Shown piece by piece: positions 7,208 through 15,421 of a stretch of DNA of 20,692 nucleotides. The DNA is taken from positions 1 through 20,692 of the forward strand of contig CAYFJO010000179.1 in NCBI GenBank assembly GCA_964343305.1. The letters are read 5' to 3'. How positions within the stretch are numbered: the stretch's first letter is position 1; each line of letters opens with the position of its first letter. The translations under genes and the position numbers were made by a program. A model generated the notes under the pieces. It was not told the DNA's origin. It saw only the letters and a program-made list of their open reading frames with translations, and did not search any database. Origin of the DNA: CAYFJO01 sp964343305. Its GTDB lineage: Bacteria > Planctomycetota > Planctomycetia > Pirellulales > Pirellulaceae.

Positions 7208-7250
7208 TGTGGGAGCCCTGGGTGAGCAATCACCCAGGGCCACCCGGTCC
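7208..7250 (+). ncRNA. Group II intron domain VI and 3' end
   Basis: GCCCTGGGTGA (215-225 of the 7000s) pairs perfectly with TCACCCAGGGC (230-240) around a GCAA tetraloop, followed by CACCCGGT. The short stem plus a CTACCCGAC-like tail is typical of compact bacterial introns. The intron/exon boundary is near 7246-7250. No bulged branch-point A is evident in the stem. Confidence 0.6.
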
Positions 7251-7300
7251 GCCGCGAGTTGGACACCTACCGGGCTGCGTTCGGTCTGAACGACCGCTGA
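7247..7300 (+). pseudogene. Short 3'-exon coding remnant
   Basis: Immediately after the intron 3' end one frame reads RRELDTYRAAFGLNDR then TGA (7298-7300). It has natural-looking composition and may be the last codons of the gene into which this intron once inserted. The gene is not identifiable from 16 residues. Confidence 0.3.
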
Positions 7301-7330
7301 ACTTAGGCGGATGTCCGGAGGTCCGGCCCC

Positions 7331-7640
7331 GCTGCGTCTCAGGCGAATCGCAAAGCCACCGGAACGGCGCTCCTACGTGTTGATTTGGGAGGATTTTGGG
7401 AAGACCTTCAGCCCACCGGGATCTGCCTCGCGCCACCAGTTCACGGAACGCTTAGGGGGCCAGGACAAGTCAGTAAGGAGTCGCGGGTGAAAGAACCGTA
7501 CAGGGGTAGAACTAACCAGTCGCCAGGTCCCGAGTCATGCCCCGGTCGTGGGCCGGCAGGTGAAGCCTTAGTAGGGCACACGTTCACTCTTGCAGCGAAC
7601 GTTGCACCAAAAGGGCCTGGACCTAAGCTTGCCCAGGATG
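7331..7640 (+). ncRNA. Possible 5' (domain I) segment of a second group II intron
   Basis: This 310-base stretch has no good ORF. It begins TGCGTCTCAGGCGAATCGC, similar to the GUGYG-type intron 5' end. It contains purine-rich unpaired-looking runs such as GTAAGGAGTCGCGGGTGAAA and GGCAGGTGAAGCC that resemble group II domain I. It stops where the PQQ propeller frame opens. If correct, the 5' half of one intron copy lies downstream of the 3' half of another. This rests on pattern resemblance and needs a covariance-model search. Confidence 0.35.
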
Positions 7641-7645
7641 TTTGA

Positions 7646-8287
7646 ACTCTTGGGCGGCATCCGCGAAACCTTGGTGATCTTCCGACGCGCAAGAAAAAGA
7701 ATGGAAGCGAAACCGATAACTATTTCGCAGGCACGCCGGTCGTTGTTGGAGACAGACTTTACGTCGGGATGGGGGTTGAGCCATTTCTGGCCGTGCCTTG
7801 GAGCTATTTCTTGTGCCTGGACATTACCAAGAAGGGCGATGTCTCGCTGAAAAGCTACGACGCGAAAGCGGCCGTGAACAAGCGGTCCGCCCTCATCTGG
7901 GCATTCGGCGGCCCGGTCAAACCTCGGCCCAAGGATGCCCGACGTGTCTTCTTTGGCTCGACAATGAGCACGGCAGCCGTGCACGACGGTCTCGTGTATA
8001 TCCCCGAGCACGAGGGCTACATGCACTGCCTGGACACGAAGACAGGCAAGCACTATTGGACACACGATTTCGTGTCGGGGATTTTGGGTTCGCCGCTCGG
8101 GGTTGACGGCAAGGTGTACGTGGCTAACGACGACAGCGACGTTGTGATCTTCGCGCACGGCCGGAACAAGAAGGTCCTCGCGAAGATGTACATGGACGCG
8201 TACGAAATCCACACCACGCCGGTGGCGGTCAGCCGCACGCTCTATATCGCGACGGACTCGAAGCTCTATGCGATTTCGGCGCGGTGA
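7646..8287 (+). pseudogene. PQQ/BamB-like beta-propeller protein, 5'-truncated
   Basis: An open frame of ~213 codons starts after TGA 7643-7645 and runs to TGA 8285-8287. Propeller blades are visible: AGTPVVVGDRLYVGMGVEP, STAAVHDGLVYIPEHEGYMH, CLDTKTGKHYWTHDF, SPLGVDGKVYVANDDSDVV and TTPVAVSRTLYIATDSKLY. This is the outer wall of a PQQ-binding-like (BamB-like) repeat protein of the kind planctomycetes export in many copies. The frame lacks a signal peptide and the N-terminal blades; coding sense begins abruptly at the edge of the intron-like region. An internal ATG at 7769 could start a shorter product, but it falls inside a blade. Confidence 0.75.
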
Positions 8288-8689
8288 TATTTCCGAGGAG
8301 TTGAGAGCAACTGCCGCAAGACGGGGACCCGACACCGTCCTCCAAGCGCAGAAGCTCCTCAGGCGCCTGCAGGTGAACTTGGCCCCCTTGCACCCAAAGG
8401 GTTGCGCTGGCTTCGCCTGCTCCGGCCGACATGCTGGCGTAGTCCCTCCCCTAGATTTTGCTGACGTGATCGTCTCAAGGACCGTGTGCTGCTGAGACGT
8501 GTCGCGACCCTACCGTGTTTTGCCACAAATTCGCTGCAGCGCAGAGCGCTTCGGTCTGATGACCGCCTTCAATTCGATACGCTGCAAACTGCACGAGGTT
8601 GGACAAGCCGCCTGCAGGTGGCTTGCTCCTCTATCTGCAGCGGTGTCCTCGGCGAAATGACACCGCTGCGCGTTAGCACGGACCGCTAT
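8288..8689. other. 402-base gap with a stem-loop, no gene
   Basis: No convincing coding sequence on either strand. The only structure noticed is a perfect 11-bp stem, GCAGCGGTGTC (8637-8647) with GACACCGCTGC (8659-8669), 20 bases past the stop of the minus-strand gene at 8690. Neither strand has a T run after it, so it may be a 3' stabiliser or factor-dependent terminator. Confidence 0.55.
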
Positions 8690-9399
8690 CTATCCGCGCA
8701 GGAAGAGTTCCCGCGCGATGATGATCACGGCGGCGATTGCCAGGGCCACCAACAGGATGATGAGCTTGCGGCGCCGGAAAGAGTGGAAGTCCTCGTTCTG
8801 GGTATGGTTTTCAAACGGTACGTCATAAGAATCCGCCACGACATGACCGATCTCCCGAACCGTTTCGAGGTTGCCGTGTGCTCCGAGGTTGATTGGTCTG
8901 TTGTGGTCCATGAGAAGATGTATGCCGGGTGCCAATTGGGAAAAGCGGCCGCCACAATACTGCTCGATCATTTCCACTCCGCGAATTCCCTCGGCGGGCC
9001 ATTCCTGTTTCGTCGCCAAGCGGTAGCCTGCCTTCTTCTGGATGACTTGACGATCGAGTCGCCAATGCGTTCGATAGCCAGCCAGAACGCGAATCCGAAA
9101 GTAGGCAATACGACGCACCCCAAGAAGATGAAGAATTGATCACCGTCGTCCCGCAAGAGCGTGATGCCGGTCGAGGCCATAACGATCCCCAAGATGAAAA
9201 AGATGTAGGCCACGGACTTGCATCCCGTAGACCATCCCGCCCTCAGGTGCAGCACTTCGTCTTCATGGGTAACGTGCGGCGGCAAGACGTGGGTCACACG
9301 GAAGACGCGGGTGCTCGATGAAGGTTCCTCACAAACGATCGCGTCTATCGAAGTAAGCTGACATTTCCGATATTGCCGGCGATGCAGGACAGTACGCAA
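8690..9399 (-). pseudogene. Membrane protein gene split by a frameshift
   Basis: Two overlapping minus-strand frames read as one protein. The upstream frame (9399 to ~9055) contains VTHVLPPHVTHEDEVLHLRA, two helices (VAYIFFILGIVMASTGITLL, FFIFLGCVVLPTFGFAFWLA) and IERIGDSIV, then turns into low-complexity Arg-rich sequence. The second frame takes over with RQVIQKKAGYRLATKQEW, a middle domain (GVEMIEQYCGGRFSQLAPG), and a C-terminal anchor KLIILLVALAIAAVIIIARE. The shift falls near 9045-9060. The true start is unclear; GAGGAAC around 9323-9332 is a possible ribosome binding site, and 9399 is only the outer limit because the first residues lie antisense to another gene fragment. Family unknown. 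A sequencing indel would look the same. Confidence 0.65.
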
Positions 9400-9665
9400 A
9401 GTGGTTGCGGGCGTTTGAAAATTTCGTTGAAAAATCGCTGCATCGCGAAAACGGGTCGCCTAAGAATGCGTACCGCCTCTTCGATGACTCGGCAGAATTC
9501 GAACGATTGCTGTCGCGACACATCACGGGCTTGATCGAACGACGCCTCGATTCTGAACATCGAGAGGACGTAGTCTGGCCGGAAGGGTCGCCGTTTCGAG
9601 GTTTAGATGTATTCGATTTTGAGCATGCGCCAATCTACTTCGGCCGCGACGACTCAATCGGCTAA
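9357..9665 (+). pseudogene. Fragment of an nSTAND-type signalling/conflict NTPase
   Basis: An open frame of ~102 codons without a proper start (in-frame TAA at 9354; ATG at 9405). It ends with the phrase GSPFRGLDVFDFEHAPIYFG, followed by RDDSIG and a stop. That phrase is the well-known linker just before the NTPase domain of novel-STAND proteins, in which an N-terminal effector (TIR, caspase-like, DUF4062 or similar) is joined to a P-loop switch. The preceding YAKWLRAFENFVEKSL and EFERLLSRHITGLIERRL match the end of such an effector. The Walker A and all repeats are gone. It is a relic of a possible defence or signalling gene. Confidence 0.65.
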
Positions 9666-11627
9666 TTGGAGGAATAGACTCTTCATCACGGGCTTCTCAT
9701 TACACCGAATCACATAGGTTTCACTCGGAGATTTAGAGATGTGGGTGTGCTGCATTTCCTTACCGTTCTCTTGCCAATGGTAGATTGTCTTGACGGGCTG
9801 AAAACCACCGTTCGGTTCCGTGTAATCGGCATCGATTCGCAGGCTGAACATCATCGCGGTGTTGTTCTGGCGGCCAGTGTATCGGACTAACGCTTTGGTC
9901 TTCCCTTCCGGAATCTTATCAGGCGACACATATTTGCACGAACCGACGACGGGCCCGGCGGCTCGGTCGATCGTTTGCCACGACCGGCCTTCGTCCCACG
10001 ACACGTCCAGATTCCACCCGTCCTTTGCGCTGCGTGCGCGATAGTGACAACCAAAACGAAGGCGTGTTAAATCGCCCGGCGTCTCGATCGGAAACGTCAC
10101 TGATCCGTTGCCGGCGGTCATAATTAGGCCGTATTGATTGCTCACCACGCCGACCATTTCCGGATGGAATTCGCGTACGTTGAGGATGTGTGGATGGACT
10201 GTCCGAGTGTTGCCTTCGATGGTGAACGTTCCCTGGGGCGGGCCGGACGAAAAGTGAATCGTGTTGTCGCCTTGGACAAGCGCGGGAAGAGCACGTTGTG
10301 AATGCTGGGTATCGTGTTCCGCTCGCAGTGAATTCAAATGAGTTCCATCACCCTGGATGTCGATACGAATCCAATAGTCGTACAGGCGATGAATGAATGG
10401 ACGCAGATCGACTGTGTACTTGAATACTTTGCCTGCGGCCGCCGAGTAAATCTCCTTCCAGCCAACTCCGTGATTTCGAGAAAAACTGACGCGAAACAAA
10501 CCGCCTTTGCCGACGGTTCCAGACATCGTCAGCTTTCCGCCCAGGTAGACATAGGAAGTTGGCATTCGCAATTCGAGAATGCCGGGCTTGTCGTTGCCGT
10601 TGGCCTTTATTCCGATTGTGTCGTCAGTCATCGCAAGGTTTTCATAGCGAAGGGCCGCGTGTTTGAGCGAAGGGTCGCCAAGCGGCACATCCCAAATGCG
10701 AGTGCCGTTGCCAACGCGCCCAGAAGCAATGTCGCCAAACTTGCGGGCATAATCCAAATAGCCTCCGCCGAGACATAACGGCGAAGCGCCTTTGCCGTTC
10801 GCATCCAAGTTGACATGTAGTCCCTTGTTGGACCAGTTTCTGGTAAGCGATTCGCCGCGCCGCAGCTGGACATTCACACGATAACCCATCGAGTAGCCTT
10901 GCTCGCGCACCGGTGGGTAGCCGCTGTACTCGCCCATCGTCGAATGCCATCCGTGACTGAGAGCTGGCAAACGGCCATTGCGATCGTAGAACTTGCAGGT
11001 TGCCAGCAGGGGTGGTCCCTTTTTCCAACCGTCGTTTAGCATGAACGAACGCAATTTGCTTCGTTGCCCGGGGTTTTTCGTCAGCCAAGTTCGCACATCC
11101 TTGGCAATTTCATTCACACTGGCCACATCGCCTTTTAGGTCGGTGAAGTAACAAATCAGCGACGCGTCGAGCATGTGCCAATCCTGCTTCCATTCCACTT
11201 CGGGAACGGTATGCCCTTTTAGCTCTCGCCCACGAGCGTTCAACCCGACCGCGCGAGCCAACGCTTCGATGTTCGACGCCGTGCAACAGCATTGACCGTA
11301 GCCATACACATTGAACGACTTGATTGGATCGTGAACGCAAAGATCTTCGTGCAGGAATTCTTGCGGAGGATTGTCTTGATGCCGAAACCGCACTACCGTG
11401 TCCCAAACCGCCATCGCCTTTTCGCGGTCGGTCATCCCGGGCTTTAGAAACGATGCACGCCATGCCTCAATGCTGGAGACATCAGCCACGCGATCCGACA
11501 GGACTTTGATATTGGATACGACGCCGATCTTTTCGTCGGTGTTTGCAACATCCTGCGTAAAGGCCGCTCTTGAGACCATGCACATCAGGCATGAAATCAA
11601 TAACACCCGTTGACAATCAAATCGCAT
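9654..11627 (-). CDS. Secreted transglutaminase-like protein with Asp-box-like repeats
   Basis: A 657-residue protein with ribosome binding site AAAGGAG before ATG 11627. A signal peptide is likely (hydrophobic 8-18, cleavage near SRAAFTQ). Residues ~60-160 match a transglutaminase-like core: Cys in YGYGQCCC (113-115), His in ELKGHTVPEVEW (139) and Asp in WHMLDASL (154) give a plausible Cys-His-Asp triad. The rest is beta-rich. FRVSFSRNHGVGWKEIY (~380) and LDVSWDEGRSWQTI (~555) resemble sialidase/BNR Asp boxes, suggesting a C-terminal carbohydrate- or surface-binding fold. Its stop overlaps the convergent NTPase fragment by 12 bases. Substrate unknown; a periplasmic or surface peptidase or crosslinking role is inferred from the family. 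Confidence 0.75.
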   Translation of the reverse strand: MRFDCQRVLLISCLMCMVSRAAFTQDVANTDEKIGVVSNIKVLSDRVADVSSIEAWRASFLKPGMTDREKAMAVWDTVVRFRHQDNPPQEFLHEDLCVHDPIKSFNVYGYGQCCCTASNIEALARAVGLNARGRELKGHTVPEVEWKQDWHMLDASLICYFTDLKGDVASVNEIAKDVRTWLTKNPGQRSKLRSFMLNDGWKKGPPLLATCKFYDRNGRLPALSHGWHSTMGEYSGYPPVREQGYSMGYRVNVQLRRGESLTRNWSNKGLHVNLDANGKGASPLCLGGGYLDYARKFGDIASGRVGNGTRIWDVPLGDPSLKHAALRYENLAMTDDTIGIKANGNDKPGILELRMPTSYVYLGGKLTMSGTVGKGGLFRVSFSRNHGVGWKEIYSAAAGKVFKYTVDLRPFIHRLYDYWIRIDIQGDGTHLNSLRAEHDTQHSQRALPALVQGDNTIHFSSGPPQGTFTIEGNTRTVHPHILNVREFHPEMVGVVSNQYGLIMTAGNGSVTFPIETPGDLTRLRFGCHYRARSAKDGWNLDVSWDEGRSWQTIDRAAGPVVGSCKYVSPDKIPEGKTKALVRYTGRQNNTAMMFSLRIDADYTEPNGGFQPVKTIYHWQENGKEMQHTHISKSPSETYVIRCNEKPVMKSLFLQLAD

Positions 11628-12472
11628 TGTTAACTCCTTTCGCTGTTGTCTGTCCGAGTCAGACGCATGTAAATGTCGCCGTCAGGTGTAATGTCAATTC
11701 AAAGATCGTACTCACAGGCAATCTCTGCAGACATCATCTGCTTGATCTGCGCTGATTTCAAGCCTTGCTTGTTTGAAGGTCTGCCTTGTCATAACGGGCA
11801 CAAATGCAACGCACGCACGCAGATTGGCTACAATGACGCAAAGCTCTCACCCCAATTACCCAAAGAAATCCCACAAGCGGAACATAACGGGTTTCTTCTG
11901 CTAGTCGTCTCGTCAGTCACCACAACGACTGCGCATCAAGGAGGCTCTCTAGCCCGGCCGGCGAGTTACGAAACTTGCCTCGGTCGTAAACACCGCCCGC
12001 ACGAAGATTCATCGTAAACTCACTTCGGTTGGACATCTCTGAAAGAGGATGAATTGTCAAGCAGTTTTTTTCCTGGTAGTTCTTGAGTCAGTTCGTTCCT
12101 TCATCGAGCACAGCCGAAACTATGTTTTTGGATTTGAGACACGCGTTGCTCAGTGGATTGATTACGGTTCTTTCTCGGGTTCGATCGCAAGCGTTCTTTT
12201 GGTTTTCCGATTGCACCCCGAAACATCTCTTCGTGGATCCCCGACCGTTTTGGTCGGCACGTAAATATTCGTTATTCGGCCGCCATGTGGACATGGCTCG
12301 TCCCAATCAAACTTACGTCATGGTTGGCTAGTGCCCATTAACAGGATCCATTGTCCAACTCGGACTAAGCCAAGCCCACAGGAGTCACTGCCGTCGGCAG
12401 CGACTAATACAATCGTCCTTTCGCATTCAGCGTGACTTCATCTTTGTGCTGTTTGATTTTCGTCGGCAGCGT
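11628..12472. other. 845-base gene-poor region
   Basis: Several short open frames exist, but none has a ribosome binding site, family motif or consistent codon sense. The segment 12060-12330 is unusually T-rich with overlapping plus-strand frames and may be decayed coding DNA, but nothing could be named. The promoter for the 9654-11627 gene should lie in the right-adjacent ~150 bases; no clear -35/-10 pair was picked out. Confidence 0.5.
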
Positions 12473-12718
12473 TTACGCAGCAGGAGTTCCTTCGGCCAAC
12501 TGTTGCCGCAAACGCAGCGGTGGTCCGCCAATCGTGTATGCTTCTTGATACTTCAGCATGTGCCAGAAGATCGTTGCGATCCAATCGATGGCGCACAACC
12601 GGCCGACGGGAATTCAGAGTACCTCGCCGGCTTTGACGCTTCGATGGTACAACCGACGTGTCTCGTGTAGCGCAATCTGACGGCGGACAACGATGATGCT
12701 CTCCCAAAGCTGTCTCAT
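12473..12718 (-). pseudogene. Coding remnant with in-frame stop, possibly a transposase tail
   Basis: From ATG 12718 one frame reads MRQLWESIIVVRRQIALHET through KAGEVL, meets TGA at 12614-12616, then continues in the same frame as IPVGRLCAIDWIATIFWHML, KYQEAYTIGGPPLRLRQQLA and EGTPAA to TAA at 12473. The WIATIFWHMLKYQEAY stretch resembles the C-terminal end of IS110-type transposases, by memory only. Continuous sense across a stop points to a decayed gene. An unusual recoded TGA is far less likely. Confidence 0.35.
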
Positions 12719-12767
12719 TTAACGAGATTTTGAAACTTTGATTCGCGAGACGGGTTTTGGGGATTAT

Positions 12768-12893
12768 TTAATCGCCGTTTTCACTCGCGGCATTCGAGTT
12801 CATTCCGTCCTTCGAAATACGAACGTTTTTTCCAACTACCTTGGCCAAGGTCTCAGCATCTAGCGTATCTAACTCAGGAGTTGTCGTCCTCGG
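12768..12893 (-). pseudogene. 42-codon coding-like remnant
   Basis: An open minus-strand frame reads PELDTLDAETLAKVVGKNV, then RISKDGMNSNAASENGD and TAA. Composition looks natural, but there is no start codon (TGA at 12894-12896 precedes it) and no family is recognised. It ends 50 bases before the next remnant on the same strand; both may come from one lost gene region. Between 12897 and 13179 nothing further was found. Confidence 0.25.
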
Positions 12894-13179
12894 TCACTAA
12901 CGGACTTACCCTTAATGACACATGCCACGCCCACCTCGGTCAGCAACGCGAATCGTGTCTGTCGCCTTCGATGACAGCAGCTCCGTACTTGGTTTACGTC
13001 GGCAGGACAATTGGTCCCGATTCAGTCGGCAGTTCCGCGTGCCGATCGCCAGACTCGCAGCGGCGCAGGCAGCATTGAAGAATTCAAAGTGACAATTCAG
13101 CTTGTGCGCGCCAGAGATCGCTGCCATGTCCCATGTCGTCCGCGTCGCATCGGCGTTTCACTCAAATAGAAAGGCGGGA

Positions 13180-14562
13180 TCAGTAAGGCGAATCATTCAA
13201 CGTCTTCGTTATCGCCTGCTGCCAGCGTCGCTTGAGGAGGTCCAATTCGTGCCGTGTCAACCTCGGCACGACTCGGTTTGCCTGGACCGACGTCGACGGG
13301 ACTTCCGTTTCGGATCGCGTGGATTCTAACTCCTCCAATAGGCTGATCGCAGCAAAGAACGCTGCCGATTTCTCCACGATTTCCCCAGATGAGGCAGCGG
13401 CCGATCGCTTAACCGATTCGAGCGACTCGGAAACAAAAAATTGCAATTGCATGGCAATTTGCGCATCGTGGTCGTCGAGATACTCGGGATCAATTTTTTT
13501 TATTGCTTGAACGGCAAAAACGACCAGGGAATCCGAGGCATTAGAATTCACACAGTGCAACAACGAAGGCAGCGATGATCGAGCGGCTTCGCCGAGTCGT
13601 CCCAGACTTCCAGCGGCGTTGATGCGGACATGCCTGTCGCTGTCCGTCAGTGCTTCGATCAACGAAGGAACGATTGACATTGCGTCCCGCAGGAAACCGC
13701 CGAGCGTCTCTGCGGCTTTTCGCCGGATCGACACATCGTCGTCTTCGAGCAGTTTCACGACGCGGCGACCGGCACCTTGCTGTTGAGCCGCTGGTGCGTC
13801 TAGCTCATAGTACTTTGCCGCGGCGAAGAGGCAAGTCTGGGGGTCCTCGTGGTCCAGCCAATCGCTCAGGATGACTAGCGTGCGATCGACATTCAGTTTC
13901 GCAAGAGTCTCAACCGCCCTTTCTCGTTGAGCCACGCCGCCGAGCGCCTGGCTTTCGATCAACTCGAAGACTCGTGTTGCCGCCTTCCGGCGATCGTCGT
14001 CATTTCCGGTTTTGGACAGGCTATCGGCAGCGAGAATTCGAACGTTGGCGTTGTCTTCATCGAGCCACAGACGGACGACGCGAACCGATGCTTCTCGGTC
14101 AATTCTGCGAACGAATTGCAGCGTGCTTTCTCGTTCGTCCACGTCAAGGCGGTTGTCGGCTAGCAGACGAACGAGGGAATCCAACGCCGACTGCGACTGG
14201 TCAGGACCGATCCGCTCGAGGACCTGTAGCACCGTGCTTCGGAATTCAGCCGTTTTCGACTGAGCTTCCAGAGCGGGGGCCAAGGCGGAAACGGCCAATT
14301 CTCCGAGTTGAACGAGTACACGCGAGGCCGCATCCCGACTGGCGTACGCGGGATCGTCGAGCAGTTCGACGAGATCGTTCACCGCGGGCTCACCAAGCTG
14401 CGTGAGAGCAGCCACCGCATCTTCTCGATGTTTCGTATCGTGTTTCAACACATCGATCAGCCGCGGAACGTCTTCGGGCTGGGGATTCTGGTAAATGTCG
14501 TGACCGCATCCAATGATTGTTGCCGCGAAAATGCACAAGACGATTGCTCGTTTGTTTGGCAT
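13180..14562 (-). CDS. HEAT-repeat lipoprotein
   Basis: A 460-residue protein with AAGGAAAA ahead of ATG 14562. The N-terminus MPNKRAIVLCIFAATIIGC is a lipoprotein signal with Cys19 as the lipidation site. At least nine HEAT/PBS-lyase-type helical repeats follow, e.g. PAVNDLVELLDDPAYASRDA, VVKLLEDDDVSIRRKAAETL and IVPSLIEALTDSDRHVRINA, forming an alpha solenoid for protein binding (~30-350). The last ~110 residues are helical without clear repeats and end in a basic RHELDLLKRRWQQAITKT. Such lipoproteins are numerous in planctomycetes; partner unknown. Monocistronic as far as visible. Confidence 0.85.
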   Translation of the reverse strand: MPNKRAIVLCIFAATIIGCGHDIYQNPQPEDVPRLIDVLKHDTKHREDAVAALTQLGEPAVNDLVELLDDPAYASRDAASRVLVQLGELAVSALAPALEAQSKTAEFRSTVLQVLERIGPDQSQSALDSLVRLLADNRLDVDERESTLQFVRRIDREASVRVVRLWLDEDNANVRILAADSLSKTGNDDDRRKAATRVFELIESQALGGVAQRERAVETLAKLNVDRTLVILSDWLDHEDPQTCLFAAAKYYELDAPAAQQQGAGRRVVKLLEDDDVSIRRKAAETLGGFLRDAMSIVPSLIEALTDSDRHVRINAAGSLGRLGEAARSSLPSLLHCVNSNASDSLVVFAVQAIKKIDPEYLDDHDAQIAMQLQFFVSESLESVKRSAAASSGEIVEKSAAFFAAISLLEELESTRSETEVPSTSVQANRVVPRLTRHELDLLKRRWQQAITKTLNDSPY

Positions 14563-14616
14563 GTTGGTTTTCCTTACGTATGGGGCGATTCGCGGGTGCT
14601 TTGAACAGATCAGTAA

Positions 14617-14900
14617 TTAGTATCCTCCCAAGAACCCGTCGGGATCAAGAATGAACCACCAGGGATCAACGATCGGTAGCTGTTCCCCGCGAGTCGGCGG
14701 TCTCACATCGTACAACGGCGGGAATGGAGAACTCACGCTGTCGTTCGGCACGTCTTGCCACGGCAGCCCTTCTGCTGCCGGATTCTGCGGCAAAGGACCA
14801 AACGAAGCACCGGCGTTAGGATCGACGGGGAGCCCGGATCGATTGGGCGAAAGCCGTCATTGGTGTCAAACCCGGGCAATGTCCGATGACCTGTCCTCAT
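14617..14900 (-). pseudogene. Pro/Gly-rich small protein gene with frameshift
   Basis: Starts at ATG 14900, overlapping the stop of the upstream gene (ATGA). The first frame reads MRTGHRTLPGFDTNDGFRPI then DPGSP. Near 14825 sense moves to another frame, PVDPNAGASFGPLPQNPAAE, and runs through LPIVDPWWFILDPDGFLGGY to TAA at 14617. The span is 284 bases, one short of a multiple of three, consistent with a 1-base deletion in a GCTCCCCGTC run. Pro/Gly/Asp-rich composition and WW motif resemble the secreted repeat protein at 15422-16000. A sequencing error is possible. Confidence 0.5.
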
Positions 14901-15277
14901 CTGCCAAGCTCTGTAAGTAGCAATCGCGAACGGTCGTTAAACGCGACACCGAACTTATCCAAGATCGGCCAATACTCAAAGGCGCTGACGGACCGACCGA
15001 CAAACTGGCGGTCGCCAAGACAGCGTCTCGCAATGGCGTTATCAATGAGCAAATTCAAACCTTCGGCGACTCCTTCGCCCTTCTCTAAGTGGAAAACACA
15101 TGTGTGGCGATCTGGGCACTCAGCCGATTGACATGCTCGGAATTCCCAGCCACGAAACGGCAAACCGACACCTTCATCGGGTCCTTTATAGGCAAGGTCG
15201 ATGGCAAGATACTTGCAGTTCTGCTCAAGATTGCCAGCACGATACTTCTTGCCGACCGCTGCCCAAGGTCTCGCCAT
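14897..15277 (-). CDS. Hypothetical protein, start-stop coupled to next gene
   Basis: This is a 126-residue frame starting MARPWAAVGKKYRAG. It contains KYLAIDLAYKGPDEGVGLPF, RACQSAECPDRHTCVFHLEK and NLLIDNAIARRCLGDRQFVG, with four Cys in a short central section. No signal peptide, no membrane helix and no recognised family. Its stop overlaps the next ATG. The start is only ~15 bases beyond the T run of a strong terminator, with a weak AAGG immediately before ATG and an in-frame TAA just upstream, so expression depends on readthrough or a promoter within the terminator. It could be the surviving C-terminal part of a larger gene. Confidence 0.5.
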   Translation of the reverse strand: MARPWAAVGKKYRAGNLEQNCKYLAIDLAYKGPDEGVGLPFRGWEFRACQSAECPDRHTCVFHLEKGEGVAEGLNLLIDNAIARRCLGDRQFVGRSVSAFEYWPILDKFGVAFNDRSRLLLTELGR

Positions 15278-15289
15278 ACCTTAAGCAGG

Positions 15290-15332
15290 AGCCAAAAAAG
15301 AGCGGGCCGAGTCTTTCCCAGACTCGGCCCGC
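15290..15332 (-). terminator. Strong rho-independent terminator
   Basis: GCGGGCCGAGTCT (15302-15314) pairs perfectly with AGACTCGGCCCGC (15320-15332): 13 bp, 5-base loop. On the minus strand CTCTTTTTTGG follows. It lies ~90 bases past the stop of the 15422-16000 gene, which it most likely terminates. Confidence 0.9.
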
Positions 15333-15421
15333 CGGAGCACGGCAACGAAGCATTTTGCTCCCGGCCAATCCGCCTCGACGCACAAGGTATTTGGCCGGCG
15401 TTGGTTGGCGTCCCGTTAACC

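Noticed and set aside
7280..7320. Integron attC-like site near the intron 3' end
   Set aside because: Contains AACTTAGGCGG but no matching inverse core to form the attC fold.
7568..8335. Long minus-strand frame opposite the PQQ fragment
   Set aside because: Arg/His/Val-rich mirror of propeller codons; the plus strand shows real blade repeats.
8486..9139. Plus-strand frame of 217 codons
   Set aside because: Opposite the minus-strand membrane protein; it has no motifs and its sense does not persist, while the minus strand has clear membrane helices.
12614..12616. In-frame TGA as possible recoding (Sec/Trp)
   Set aside because: No surrounding SECIS-like structure was noticed and the gene is otherwise a short remnant; simple decay is more likely.
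13974..14405. Arg-rich plus-strand frame in the HEAT gene
   Set aside because: Antisense shadow of HEAT repeats.
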